NCBI GenBank assembly: GCA_011087645.1
Contig: JAALLF010000005.1
Location: 214,033-278,032, forward strand
DNA: 64,000 nt
From: Alphaproteobacteria bacterium
GTDB lineage: Bacteria > Pseudomonadota > Alphaproteobacteria > UBA6615
Reading direction: 5' to 3'
The notes beneath the pieces were generated by a model. The model was not told the DNA's origin and did no database searches. It saw only the letters and a program-made list of their open reading frames with translations. The translations under genes were made by a program, and so were the position numbers. Positions 16,313-26,724 of the stretch are shown piece by piece; the first letter of the stretch is position 1, and each line of letters starts with the position of its first letter.

Positions 16313-18163
16313 ATGACTGATACCGCCGCTACACCTGAAGGTATGCCCGCTACCGAAGATTTTGCCTCGATGCTCGAAGAGAGTTTCGGCGGCAGCAAGT
16401 CCCTCGAACGCACCGTCGTCAAAGGCACCGTTATCGCCATCGAAAATGACTCAGCCTTGATCGATGTCGGCTTAAAGTCGGAAGGCCGCGTTTCGTTAAA
16501 GGAATTCGCCGCGCCCGGGCAGCCCGCAGAGCTTAGTGTCGGCGATCAGGTCGAAGTCTTTGTTGAACGGTTCGAGGATTCGAACGGTGAAGCGGTGCTC
16601 AGCCGCGAAAAGGCGCGCCGCGAAGAAGCCTGGGAAATCCTCGAAAAGGCTTTCGAGAACACCGAACGGGTGAGCGGTTCGATCTTCGGACGGGTCAAGG
16701 GCGGTTTCACCGTCGATCTGTCGGGCGCCGTGGCATTTCTGCCGGGTAGCCAGGTCGATATTCGCCCGGTGCGCGACGTCAGCCCACTGATGGGCACGCC
16801 GCAACCGTTCATGATCCTGAAGATGGATCGCGGCCGTGGTAATATCGTGGTCTCGCGCCGCGCCGTTTTAGAAGAAACCCGCGCCGCCGAGCGCACCGAA
16901 TTAGTCGCCAACCTGGAAGAAGGCCAGGTGCTGCAGGGCGTGGTGAAAAACATCACCGATTATGGCGCCTTTGTCGATCTCGGCGGGGTCGACGGGTTGC
17001 TGCACGTCACCGACATTTCCTGGCGGCGCATCAACCATCCATCGGAAGCGCTGCAGGTCGGCCAGACCGTCCAAGTCCAGGTCATCCGGTTCAATTCCGA
17101 AACCCAGCGTATTAGCCTGGGCATGAAGCAACTCGAGGCCGATCCCTGGGATGCGGTCGAAGCCAAGTACCCGGTCAGCAGCCGCTTCACCGGCCGGGTC
17201 ACCAACATCACCGACTATGGCGCGTTCGTCGAGCTGGAAGCGGGCATCGAAGGTCTGGTCCATGTCTCGGAAATGAGCTGGACGAAAAAGAACGTCCATC
17301 CCGGCAAAATCGTTTCGACCTCCCAGGAAGTCGAAGTGGTGGTGCTTGACGTTGATCCCAACAAACGGCGGATCAGCCTGGGCCTCAAGCAAACCATGGA
17401 CAATCCGTGGGACAGCTTCGCCGAGACGTTCCAGGTCGGCAACGAGGTCGAGGGCGAAATTCGCAACATCACCGAGTTTGGCCTGTTCGTCGGCCTGCCC
17501 GGCGACATCGACGGCATGGTTCATCTGTCGGACATCGCTTGGGATCAAGCCGGCGAGCAAGCCCTGGAAGGCTTCACCAAGGGCGATACGGTCAAGGTCA
17601 AGGTGCTCGACGTCGATGTCGAGAAGGAACGCATCTCGTTGGGCATCAAGCAGCTCAGCGAAGACCCGTTTGCCGCGGCCGGCGGCAGTGTCGCCAAGGG
17701 CGAGGTCATTACCTGCACCGTTTCGGAAGTAAACGATGGTGGTATCGAAGTGCAGACCAGTGGCGGTTTGACCGCATTTATCCGCCGCTCGGATCTATCG
17801 CGCGATCGCTCCGAACAGCGCCCCGACCGGTTTGCCGTCGGCGAAAAGGTCGATGCCAAGGTGGTCAACTTCGATGCCTCCAGCCGGCGTATCTCATTGT
17901 CGATCAAGGCCAAGGAGATCGACGAAGAGAAGCAGGCCATGAAGCAGTACGGCTCGTCGGACAGCGGCGCCTCGTTGGGCGATATCTTGGGGGCCGCGCT
18001 GCGCGAGAGAGAGCAGCAATCCGCCGACGATTCTGCCGATGAGGGTGGGGACGCCGCCGAAGCGCCGGCTGAAGAACCGGCCAGCGAAGAGGACGCGCCC
18101 GCCGAAGATGCACCCGCCGAAGACGCTGGCGAGAGCGAGGAAGACGCGACGGAAAAGTCGTGA
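16313..18163 (+). CDS. rpsA: 30S ribosomal protein S1
   Basis: Six S1 RNA-binding repeats occupy about residues 30-545. Repeats 3-5 carry the clear NITDYGAFVDL, NITDYGAFVEL and NITEFGLFVGL strands, each ending in RISLGxKQ. The protein brings mRNA to the 30S subunit. At 616 aa it is longer than many homologues because of a C-terminal Glu/Asp/Ala-rich tail (about 570-616, repeats of APAEDAP). Start ATG 16313 is preceded by TTAAAGGA. The upstream 130 bp should carry its promoter. Confidence 0.97.
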   Translation: MTDTAATPEGMPATEDFASMLEESFGGSKSLERTVVKGTVIAIENDSALIDVGLKSEGRVSLKEFAAPGQPAELSVGDQVEVFVERFEDSNGEAVLSREKARREEAWEILEKAFENTERVSGSIFGRVKGGFTVDLSGAVAFLPGSQVDIRPVRDVSPLMGTPQPFMILKMDRGRGNIVVSRRAVLEETRAAERTELVANLEEGQVLQGVVKNITDYGAFVDLGGVDGLLHVTDISWRRINHPSEALQVGQTVQVQVIRFNSETQRISLGMKQLEADPWDAVEAKYPVSSRFTGRVTNITDYGAFVELEAGIEGLVHVSEMSWTKKNVHPGKIVSTSQEVEVVVLDVDPNKRRISLGLKQTMDNPWDSFAETFQVGNEVEGEIRNITEFGLFVGLPGDIDGMVHLSDIAWDQAGEQALEGFTKGDTVKVKVLDVDVEKERISLGIKQLSEDPFAAAGGSVAKGEVITCTVSEVNDGGIEVQTSGGLTAFIRRSDLSRDRSEQRPDRFAVGEKVDAKVVNFDASSRRISLSIKAKEIDEEKQAMKQYGSSDSGASLGDILGAALREREQQSADDSADEGGDAAEAPAEEPASEEDAPAEDAPAEDAGESEEDATEKS

Positions 18164-18189
18164 GGCTGGACTGACCAACCGGAGTTTGG

Positions 18190-19098
18190 ATGTCGTTTGA
18201 TCCCGATGCATTGATCGACCGCCGCCGTCTCAAGCGGAAACTCCGGTGGTGGCAGGCGGCGACTTTGATCGCCGTAGCCCTGACTATTGTCAGCGGCTTG
18301 CAGGCCAGCGACCTGTTGTTTGAACGCGAGACCATCGCGCGGGTGCGCATTGCCGGCCTGATCGTCGAAGATCCACGCCGGGACGCCCTGTTGGCCGAAA
18401 TCGCCCGCGATGACTCGGTTCGCGCCCTGATCGTCCATGTGGATAGCCCGGGCGGCACCGTGGTCGGCGGCGAAGATCTTTACAGGTCCCTGCTGGTCGT
18501 TGGCGAGAAAAAGCCCGTGGTGACCGTGATGGGGACGGTCGCCGCCTCGGCGGCCTATATGACCGCCGTCGCCGGTGACCGGGTATTTGCCCGCGAGGGC
18601 ACGATCACCGGGTCGATCGGCGTACTGTTCCAGACCGTGGATGTGACCCGCCTGCTCGACAAATTGGGCGTCAAGCCGGAAACCCTAAAATCGGGACCGT
18701 TGAAGGCCGTGCCATCGCCGACGGAGCCGCTGACCGAAGAGGCGCGCGCCGCAACGCAGGCGTTAGTCTCTGATTTATTTGACTTTTTTATCGACCTTGT
18801 CGTCGCAAGACGGCCCTTGGACCGGGCGCAAGTGTTGGAACTCGCCGATGGCCGGGTCTATACCGGCCGCCAGGCGGTGCAAAACGGCCTCGTCGATGCC
18901 ATCGGCGGCGAATCTGCGGCGCGCGACTGGCTGGCGGCGGAAAAGGAAATTTCCCGCGATGTCCCCACGGTAACGCTGGAACCTCGAAACGAGCGCTCGG
19001 GCCTTTCCGAGGTATTTTCCAGCCTGACCGAAAAATCGTTAATTTCCAATGCCCTAACACTTGACGGCCTGTTATCTGTTTGGCACCCTGACTTGTGA
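18190..19098 (+). CDS. sppA: Signal peptide peptidase SppA, 36K-type
   Basis: An inner-membrane serine protease that degrades cleaved signal peptides. One transmembrane helix lies at 20-38 (WWQAATLIAVALTIVSG). The ClpP-like fold follows with SPGGTVVGGEDLY and the nucleophile Ser120 in GTVAASAAYM. The general base is Lys172 in SGPLKAVPSPTEPL; the 52-residue Ser-Lys spacing matches Bacillus SppA. At 302 aa it is the short, single-domain form. It follows rpsA by 26 bp and precedes ihfB, a common alphaproteobacterial order. Confidence 0.95.
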   Translation: MSFDPDALIDRRRLKRKLRWWQAATLIAVALTIVSGLQASDLLFERETIARVRIAGLIVEDPRRDALLAEIARDDSVRALIVHVDSPGGTVVGGEDLYRSLLVVGEKKPVVTVMGTVAASAAYMTAVAGDRVFAREGTITGSIGVLFQTVDVTRLLDKLGVKPETLKSGPLKAVPSPTEPLTEEARAATQALVSDLFDFFIDLVVARRPLDRAQVLELADGRVYTGRQAVQNGLVDAIGGESAARDWLAAEKEISRDVPTVTLEPRNERSGLSEVFSSLTEKSLISNALTLDGLLSVWHPDL

Positions 19099-19208
19099 TC
19101 TAGCGGGTCTGGCGACCTGTTAGATCGACCGCGTTGCGGCCTTGGGGGTGTCGGGCGCACGCGGTATCTGGATAAGGTTGGTGGTGGACATTCATCCCGG
19201 GGGTAACG

Positions 19209-19490
19209 ATGACAAAGTCGGATCTGATTCTGCGCCTGGCTGAGCGAAACCCTCACCTGTTCCAGCGGGATGTCGAACGCATCGTGGCGACTATTCTGGA
19301 CGAAATTACCGCCGCCCTGTCGCGGGGCGACCGCGTTGAGTTGCGCGGTTTCGGCGCGTTTTCGGTAAAACACCGGGGCGCCCGCGTCGGCCGCAACCCG
19401 CGAACGGGTGAATCGGTGTCGGTTGCGGAAAAGGTGGTGCCGTATTTCAAGACCGGCAAGGAATTGCGCGAGCGCCTCAACGCCGACTGA
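19209..19490 (+). CDS. ihfB: Integration host factor subunit beta
   Basis: A 93-aa HU/IHF-family DNA-bending protein. [17 protein letters not shown] is typical of IhfB, and the DNA-binding beta arm region reads [16 protein letters not shown], with the Arg-Asn-Pro at the intercalating tip, followed by [16 protein letters not shown]. It would pair with IhfA encoded elsewhere to bend DNA in recombination, replication and transcription. A GGGGGTAACG site precedes the ATG. Confidence 0.95.
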   Translation: MTKSDLILRLAERNPHLFQRDVERIVATILDEITAALSRGDRVELRGFGAFSVKHRGARVGRNPRTGESVSVAEKVVPYFKTGKELRERLNAD

Positions 19491-19593
19491 ATAATATTGC
19501 TTGCAGCCGCGCGCCGCGCTGCCGATATCTGACAAGCATAATGACCGGGTATCTTGACCTGCCCCATAGCCCCATAACCGCAATGGTTGGACC

Positions 19594-19920
19594 GTGAAAC
19601 GATTACGCTGGCTATTCACCGTACCGTTGGCGCTGATCCTAATCGTCTTCGCCGTCAACAATCGCCATCTGGTCGATGTTAGCTTATGGCCGCTCGGAAT
19701 TGTCATTAGCTGGCCGCTCTTCGTATTTGTCTATATTGGCGTCGTCGCCGGTTTCGCAGGTGGTGCGATCATTGCCTGGGTATCGGCCGCGCAGCGCCAT
19801 CGTCGGGCGCGTCAACGGCGCACCGACAAGCAAGTACGGGCGTCGGAGGCCGTGCGCGTGAAGGACGAGGCCGAGATCGCTAAAGGCGCCGGCACAACGT
19901 CCCCCGCCTTGATAGATTGA
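19594..19920 (+). CDS. lapA: LapA/DUF1049-family membrane protein (108 aa)
   Basis: Two hydrophobic helices (about 5-22 and 37-66) are separated by VNNRHLVDVSLWPLGIVI, the classical DUF1049 (LapA) pattern. The basic cytoplasmic tail follows (QRHRRARQRRTDK). In enterobacteria LapA works with LapB in LPS assembly control; no LapB is seen here, so the role is by family only. The start is GTG 19594. Its stop overlaps the TTG start of the next gene. Confidence 0.82.
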   Translation: MKRLRWLFTVPLALILIVFAVNNRHLVDVSLWPLGIVISWPLFVFVYIGVVAGFAGGAIIAWVSAAQRHRRARQRRTDKQVRASEAVRVKDEAEIAKGAGTTSPALID

Positions 19921-20879
19921 GTGCGCCGGTGCGCATTTTTAGCGCTGGCGAGGTTGAGACTGGGCTCGATTATGCTGACTTGGTCGAGACCCTGCGCACC
20001 GCCTTTCAGCGTGAGGCTGTCGTGCCTCTGCGCCACCACCATTCCATCCCCACCGAAGGGCGGGAGGCGACACTCTTGTTGATGCCCGCCTGGAGTGCGC
20101 CGGCCCCGGCGCCGGCTCATTTGGGCGTGAAGGTCGTCACCGTATATCCCGACAATGCGACCCGGGATTTGCCGTCGGTATTGGGAACATATCTTTTGCT
20201 CGACGGGCCAACGGGTGTGCCGGTGGCCTCGATCGACGGGCCGACGCTGACCGCCCGGCGCACCGCGGCGGCGTCCGCCCTGGCAGCCGATTATTTGGCG
20301 CGCCCCGACGCGCGGAACTTGCTCATGGTCGGCACCGGCCGGCTTGCCGGCAGCCTGATCGAAGCCCATACGGCGGTGCGACCGATCCGCCAAACGGTGA
20401 TTTGGGGCCGTGACAGGGACAAGGCCGTGCGCCTCGCTGATCGTCTTGATAACGATACCAACCGGATCACTGCGACCGACGATTTAGCGGCTGCGGCGAC
20501 GTCGGCGGATATCATTAGTTGCGCCACCACTTCCCAAGATCCGTTGATCCACGGCGATTGGTTGCGCGCCGGCGTCCATGTCGATCTGGTCGGCGGCTTT
20601 CGCCCCGATATGCGCGAGGCCGACGACGACGTGATGGGGCGCGGCCGGATTTTCGCCGATACACGCGCCGGCGTGTTGGCCGAGGCCGGCGACATTATCC
20701 AACCGCTCGATGCTGGTCTCATCACGGCCGACGATATCGCCGGCGATCTCTTCGAATTGTGCCAGGGCCGATGTGAGGGCCGCCGGTCGCCGGACGAGAT
20801 CACCGTGTTCAAGTCGGTGGGCAGCGCGCTGGAAGATCTGGCGGCCGCTGAACATCTGCTGGCCGGGGAGATGTCATGA
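19917..20879 (+). CDS. Ornithine cyclodeaminase / mu-crystallin family protein
   Basis: A 320-aa NAD(P)-binding protein. RTAAASALAADYLARPDA and the Rossmann motif LLMVGTGRLAGSLIEAH (about 137-153) are characteristic, as is the substrate-side VKVVTVYPDN and IISCATTSQDPLIHGDWL. Members include ornithine cyclodeaminase, alanine dehydrogenase and ketimine reductases, and the specific reaction cannot be told. The start is either TTG 19917, overlapping the lapA stop as TTGA, or GTG 19929. It overlaps the next gene by ATGA (20876-20879), so the two are co-translated. Confidence 0.88.
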   Translation: MSAPVRIFSAGEVETGLDYADLVETLRTAFQREAVVPLRHHHSIPTEGREATLLLMPAWSAPAPAPAHLGVKVVTVYPDNATRDLPSVLGTYLLLDGPTGVPVASIDGPTLTARRTAAASALAADYLARPDARNLLMVGTGRLAGSLIEAHTAVRPIRQTVIWGRDRDKAVRLADRLDNDTNRITATDDLAAAATSADIISCATTSQDPLIHGDWLRAGVHVDLVGGFRPDMREADDDVMGRGRIFADTRAGVLAEAGDIIQPLDAGLITADDIAGDLFELCQGRCEGRRSPDEITVFKSVGSALEDLAAAEHLLAGEMS

Positions 20880-22048
20880 CCGTGACAGGGGACCAAATTC
20901 GCGCCTGGTTGTGCGACCATGCTCTGCCGCTGTGGAGCAGCGCCGGTCTCGATGATCGCGACGGCGGATTTTTCGACGATCTAACGATGGCCGGCGGTGC
21001 TGTCGCAGATGCGCCCAAGCGCCTGCGCGTGCAGGCCCGCCAGATCTATGTGTTCAGCCACGCCGACGTGCTGGGCTGGAACCCGGCGCCGGGCCAAATC
21101 GCGCCACTCGACGCGGCGGCCAGCGGTTTCGAATTCATGGCCGCGCATTACTGGCGCGACGATCCCGGCGGGTTTGTCTTTTCTACCGGTCGCGGCGGGG
21201 CGGTTAGCGACGCGCGTATAGAGCTCTACGACCAGGCCTTCGCACTCCTAGCCTGCGCCTGGTACTTCCGCGCCTCGGGCGATGGGCGGGCGAAAACTTT
21301 GGCCGAACGCCTGCTGGTGTTTCTCGACGCCAACCTGGCGGATGCTGGCAATGGCGGCTATTTCGAAAATCTCGCCCACGATCTGCCGCGCCGCCAGAAC
21401 CCCCACATGCATCTGCTGGAGGCGTTGCTGGCGCTCCACCATGCGACCGGCAGCGATCAGGCACTGGCTCGGGCGCGCGATCTGGTGGGACTGTTTCGCC
21501 AGCGCCTGTTCGACCAGGACACCGGAACCTTGGGCGAATTCTTCGATGTCGATTGGCAACCGGTCGACGGCACGGCGGGACAAATCGTTGAACCCGGCCA
21601 TCATTACGAATGGACCTGGCTGCTCCATCATTACGCCGCGGCGACCGGGGATGATTGCGAGCATGAAGCCGATCTCTTGTACCGGTTCGCCGAACAGCAG
21701 GGCATCGATCGCGAGCCTGGTCCGACCGAAGGGCTGGTCTTCGATTCGGTGCTGCGGCGCGGCGTCGATCTGGACGACAATAAGCGGTTATGGGGGCAGA
21801 CCGAGGCGATCAAGGCGCAGACCGCTCGCCTGGAATTCACCGGCGATGAAGCGGCGGGAGCTCGGCTGGATGCGCTTCTCGATCGTCTATTCGACTGTCA
21901 CCTGGTCGGCGAGACTGGCCTGTGGCGCGAACATTTACAGCGCGATGGTACGCCGATCCGCGATACGGTGCCGGCGACCTCGTTTTATCATCTGTTTCTC
22001 GCGCTCACCGAGGTTTTACGCGTGCGCGACAGCGTAACGATGCTCTAG
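20876..22048 (+). CDS. AGE-family sugar epimerase/isomerase (390 aa)
   Basis: An alpha/alpha-barrel protein of the N-acylglucosamine 2-epimerase family, which includes mannose isomerase and mannose-6-phosphate isomerase-like enzymes. Family landmarks are PKRLRVQARQIYVFSHA, LYDQAFALLA, RQNPHMHLLEALLAL, VEPGHHYEWTWLLHHYA (a catalytic His region near 245) and KRLWGQTEAIKA. It overlaps the preceding cyclodeaminase-like gene and ends 59 bp before pyrF. The linkage with an amino-acid-type enzyme is unusual and may mark amino-sugar metabolism (inference). Confidence 0.87.
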   Translation: MTVTGDQIRAWLCDHALPLWSSAGLDDRDGGFFDDLTMAGGAVADAPKRLRVQARQIYVFSHADVLGWNPAPGQIAPLDAAASGFEFMAAHYWRDDPGGFVFSTGRGGAVSDARIELYDQAFALLACAWYFRASGDGRAKTLAERLLVFLDANLADAGNGGYFENLAHDLPRRQNPHMHLLEALLALHHATGSDQALARARDLVGLFRQRLFDQDTGTLGEFFDVDWQPVDGTAGQIVEPGHHYEWTWLLHHYAAATGDDCEHEADLLYRFAEQQGIDREPGPTEGLVFDSVLRRGVDLDDNKRLWGQTEAIKAQTARLEFTGDEAAGARLDALLDRLFDCHLVGETGLWREHLQRDGTPIRDTVPATSFYHLFLALTEVLRVRDSVTML

Positions 22049-22107
22049 CGGCGACGCGGGCGCTTTGCTAGAACCACGCCGCCGCTAACGGCCCCAACGA
22101 GTCGAAA

Positions 22108-22815
22108 ATGCTACCAAAAAACCCAGTTTTCGTTGCCCTCGACACGGTCGATCTGAACCAGGCCATCGCCTGGGCCGATGCCGTGCGGCCGAGCGTCGGC
22201 GGCGTCAAACTGGGGCTCGAATTTTTTAAAAGCAACGGGCCCGACGGGGTGCGCCGGGTGGTCGATCTGGGCCTGCCGGTTTTCCTCGATCTCAAATTCC
22301 ACGACATACCCAATACGGTGGCCGGCGCTGTGCGCGCGGTGACCGGCTTGGGCGCGGCGATCGTCAACGTACACGCTGGCGGTGGCCCCGCCATGCTCAA
22401 GGCCGCTGCCGCAGCCGCCGCCGAATACGGTTCGGACCGCCCGCTGGTTATCGCCGTTACCGTGCTGACCAGCCTCGATGACGGCGATCTGGCCGCCGTC
22501 GGGCAAACCGGGCCGGCGGCGTCCCAGGTCGAACGCCTGGCGCGGCTCACCCAATCATGTGGGCTCGACGGTGTGGTTTGTTCGCCGGCTGAGATAGCGA
22601 CGCTGCGGGCCGCCTGCGGCGACGGTTTTCGCCTCATCGTCCCCGGTATCAGACCTGCTTGGGCAAGCAGAGGCGATCAGAAGCGGATCATGACACCGCG
22701 CCAGGCGCGCGATCTGGGGGCCGATATTCTGGTTATCGGACGGCCGATCACCGGGTCCGACGATCCGGCCGCGGCAGCAGCGCGCATCGTTGAGGAACTG
22801 GATATCTCGTCATGA
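22108..22815 (+). CDS. pyrF: Orotidine 5'-phosphate decarboxylase
   Basis: The last step of UMP synthesis. The 235-aa protein has VALDTVDLNQA, VKLGLEFFKSNGPDG and the catalytic DLKFHDIPNTV (Asp-Lys-x-x-Asp near residues 61-66), then GIRPAWASRGDQKRIMTPRQA with GRPITGSDDP at the phosphate site, all standard for bacterial type I PyrF. It precedes trpF, as in related bacteria. Confidence 0.96.
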   Translation: MLPKNPVFVALDTVDLNQAIAWADAVRPSVGGVKLGLEFFKSNGPDGVRRVVDLGLPVFLDLKFHDIPNTVAGAVRAVTGLGAAIVNVHAGGGPAMLKAAAAAAAEYGSDRPLVIAVTVLTSLDDGDLAAVGQTGPAASQVERLARLTQSCGLDGVVCSPAEIATLRAACGDGFRLIVPGIRPAWASRGDQKRIMTPRQARDLGADILVIGRPITGSDDPAAAAARIVEELDISS

Positions 22816-22830
22816 ATGGTGTGGCCCGCC

Positions 22831-22935
22831 TCACCCCCACCCCAACCCTCCCCCCTCAAGGGGGAGGGGGCTTGAAGCGCTCGGTGCCCAAAAGTTCCCC
22901 CTCCCCTGGAGGGAGGGGGTTAGGGGGAGGGGGAA
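22831..22935. repeat. GC-rich intergenic inverted repeat (pyrF-trpF gap)
   Basis: Two C/G hairpins, CCCTCCCCCCTCAAGGGGGAGGG and CCCCCTCCCCTGGAGGGAGGGGG-like, face each other around a short spacer, again framed by CACCCCAACC and GGTTAGGGGGAG. This belongs to the common CCCTC/GAGGG intergenic repeat family. A similar element occurs at 57220-57371. Confidence 0.8.
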
Positions 22936-22969
22936 GCCCCCGAAACCGATATACGGATGGTGAGCAAAG

Positions 22970-23617
22970 ATGACTGTTGCGGCGAAAATTTGCGGCATCA
23001 ACGACGCTGTTGCCATGCAAACGGCGGTGGCTGCCGGCGCGGCTTATGTCGGCCTGGTGTTCTATCCCCAGAGCCCGCGCTCGATCACGCCAGGAACTGC
23101 GGCGAAACTGGCCACCCTGGTGCCCGAGGGCGTGACCAAGGTCGGTCTGTTCGTTGATCCCGACAATGCGCTGATCGCCCGGGTGCTGCAGGAAGTTCCG
23201 CTCGACCTGCTGCAGTTGCACGGCAACGAAACGCCGGAACGGTGCACCGACATCCGCAATCGATTCGACAAACCGGTGATGAAAGTGATCAAGGTCGCGT
23301 CGTTGGAGGACGTGAACGGCGCCAACAATTACTGCGACCTGGTTGACTGGTTGATGTTTGATGCCAAACCACCCGAATCGATGACCAACGCGCTGCCCGG
23401 CGGCAATGCGGTGCAGTTCGACTGGACCCTGTTGGCGGGCTGGTCGTGGCCGGTGCCATGGATGCTGGCTGGCGGGTTGGTCGCCGACAATGTGGCGGAG
23501 GCCGTTTCAAGATCGGGCACTGCCGTGGTCGATGTGTCGTCGGGGGTCGAATCGGCGCCCGGCAAAAAGGACCCGGCGGAGATCAAACAGTTCCTCGACG
23601 CGGTCGCCGAGCTATAG
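22970..23617 (+). CDS. trpF: Phosphoribosylanthranilate isomerase
   Basis: The third committed step of tryptophan synthesis, isomerising PRA to CdRP in a TIM barrel. The 215-aa protein starts VAAKICGINDAV with the catalytic Cys in KICG, has GLVFYPQSPRSI, VGLFVDPDN, LLQLHGNETPE, and the phosphate-binding MLAGGLVADNV and VDVSSGVESAPGKKDP. It leads the trpFBA-accD-folC run. The start codon is ATG 22970. Confidence 0.96.
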   Translation: MTVAAKICGINDAVAMQTAVAAGAAYVGLVFYPQSPRSITPGTAAKLATLVPEGVTKVGLFVDPDNALIARVLQEVPLDLLQLHGNETPERCTDIRNRFDKPVMKVIKVASLEDVNGANNYCDLVDWLMFDAKPPESMTNALPGGNAVQFDWTLLAGWSWPVPWMLAGGLVADNVAEAVSRSGTAVVDVSSGVESAPGKKDPAEIKQFLDAVAEL

Positions 23618-23679
23618 GCGGTATTTAGCCATTTGGCTTATGTCCTGCCATCGATTGCTGATGTATAACCCGGCTCATC

Positions 23680-24893
<1,214 letters not shown>

Positions 24894-24897
<4 letters not shown>

Positions 24898-25757
24898 GCG
24901 CCCAAACCAGTGCCCCGACCAGCGGTCGCATCGAGGCGCGGTTCGCCGCATTGGCCGAAGAAGGCCGTGCCGCCTTTATTCCCTTCATTATGGCTGCCGA
25001 CCCCACGGTCGAGTCTACCCTCGACATCCTCAAGGGCCTGCCGGCCGCCGGCGCCGATATTATCGAGCTGGGGGTGATCTTTTCCGACCCCATGGCCGAC
25101 GGACCGGCGATCCAGGCGGCGGGGCTGCGGGCCAAGGCCGGCGGCGCCACTGTGCGCCAAACGCTGGAGATCGTGCGTCAGTTCCGCACCGATGACGACG
25201 CCACGCCGATCATCCTGATGGGTTATTACAACCCGATCTATATTTACGGGGTCGATGCCTTTCTGGCCGACGCCCGGCAGGCCGGGGTCGACGGGCTGAT
25301 CGTGGTCGATCTGCCGCCCGAAGAGGATAGCGAGCTGTGCCTGCCGGCGCTGGCGGCGGGCATGCATTTTGTCCGCCTGGCGACGCCGACCACCGACGAT
25401 AAGCGCCTGCCAGCAGTGCTCGAGCATACGTCGGGCTTTCTCTATTACGTGTCGATTGCCGGCATCACCGGCACCGCCTCGGCCACCCAGGACGCGATCG
25501 GCGCGGCGGTTGCCCGGTTGAAAAACCATACCGATCTGCCGGTCGCCGTCGGCTTCGGCATTAAGACCCCGGAACAGGCCGCCGCCGTGGCGCAAGTCGC
25601 TGATGCCGCCGTCGTCGGGTCGGCGATTGTGCAGCTGATCGCCGATAACCTGGACGATAACGGCCAGCCGGCCGCCGATCTGGTCGACACGGTGCTCGAT
25701 TTCGCCCGCGCATTGGCCGCAGGCGTTCACGGCGCGCGGCAACAGGCCGCCGAGTAG
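24894..25757 (+). CDS. trpA: Tryptophan synthase alpha chain
   Basis: Cleaves indole-3-glycerol phosphate and passes indole to TrpB. The 287-aa TIM barrel has the catalytic Glu and Asp in [45 protein letters not shown] and [10 protein letters not shown]. The Pro usual in GVPFSDP is Ile here, a small oddity near the active site. ATG 24894 overlaps the trpB stop and is preferred to any upstream in-frame start, which would lie deep in trpB. Confidence 0.97.
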
Positions 25758-25764
25758 CCCAACC

Positions 25765-26724
25765 ATGAGCTGGCTCACAAACTTCGTTCGCCCCAAGATA
25801 CAGGCGCTGGTCGGCAAGAAGGACGTGCCGGAGAATCTGTGGCACCGCTGCCCCGCCTGCGACCAGATGCTGTTCCATCGCGAGCTCAGCGATAATCTAC
25901 ATGTCTGCCATCATTGCAGCTGTCATATGCGGATTTCCGCGGTGACGCGGCTGGACATGTTGTTCGATGACGGCAAGTACGAGCGGGCTAAACTACCCGC
26001 GGTGGCGGCCGACCCTCTGAAATTCCGCGACACCAAGCGCTACACCGAGCGATTGCGCGACGCCGAGACCCGCGCGTCCGAACCGGAAGCCATCGTCATT
26101 GCCAGCGGTGAGATGGGCGGCGTGCCGACTGTGGTGGCGGCGTTCGACTTTTCGTTTATGGGCGGCTCGATGGGCCAGGCCGTCGGCGAGGGGCTGGTGG
26201 TCGCCGCGCGCCTGGCGTGCGACCAGGGCGCCGCGCTGATCGCCATTCCGGCCTCGGGCGGCGCGCGCATGCAGGAGGGCATGCTGAGCCTGATCCAGAT
26301 GCCGCGCACGGTGATCGCCGTCGAGCAAGTGCGCGAAGCCGGGCTGCCCTACATTGTGATCCTGACGGACCCGACGACCGGTGGGGTGTCGGCGTCGTTC
26401 GCCATGTTGGGCGATATCCAAATCGCCGAGCCGGGCGCGATGATTGGTTTCGCCGGCCGGCGGGTGATCGAGGACACCATCCGCGAAGAACTGCCCGACG
26501 ATTTCCAGCAGGCCGAGCGCATGCTCGACCATGGCCTGATCGACATGGTGGTGCCGCGGGGCGAACTGCGTGACACATTGATCCGGGTGATTTCACTGCT
26601 GCGCCAGAAGACACCGGGCGAATTGGTGCCGAAGATAGCGGAAACTGGGACCACGTTGGCGATCGAGGTGCCTCCGGTAGATGCGCTACCCGGTGACGGG
26701 GCCCCAGTCGCGTCCAGTGACTGA
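25765..26724 (+). CDS. accD: Acetyl-CoA carboxylase carboxyltransferase subunit beta
   Basis: Part of the enzyme making malonyl-CoA for fatty acid synthesis. The N-terminal C4 zinc ribbon has Cys29, Cys32, Cys48 and Cys51 (CPAC and CHHC). The crotonase-like domain follows with MGGSMGQAVGEG, SGGARMQEG and DPTTGGVSASFAMLGDI, IGFAGRRVIE. The ATG is 8 bp after trpA. It overlaps folC by 8 bp. Confidence 0.97.
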   Translation: MSWLTNFVRPKIQALVGKKDVPENLWHRCPACDQMLFHRELSDNLHVCHHCSCHMRISAVTRLDMLFDDGKYERAKLPAVAADPLKFRDTKRYTERLRDAETRASEPEAIVIASGEMGGVPTVVAAFDFSFMGGSMGQAVGEGLVVAARLACDQGAALIAIPASGGARMQEGMLSLIQMPRTVIAVEQVREAGLPYIVILTDPTTGGVSASFAMLGDIQIAEPGAMIGFAGRRVIEDTIREELPDDFQQAERMLDHGLIDMVVPRGELRDTLIRVISLLRQKTPGELVPKIAETGTTLAIEVPPVDALPGDGAPVASSD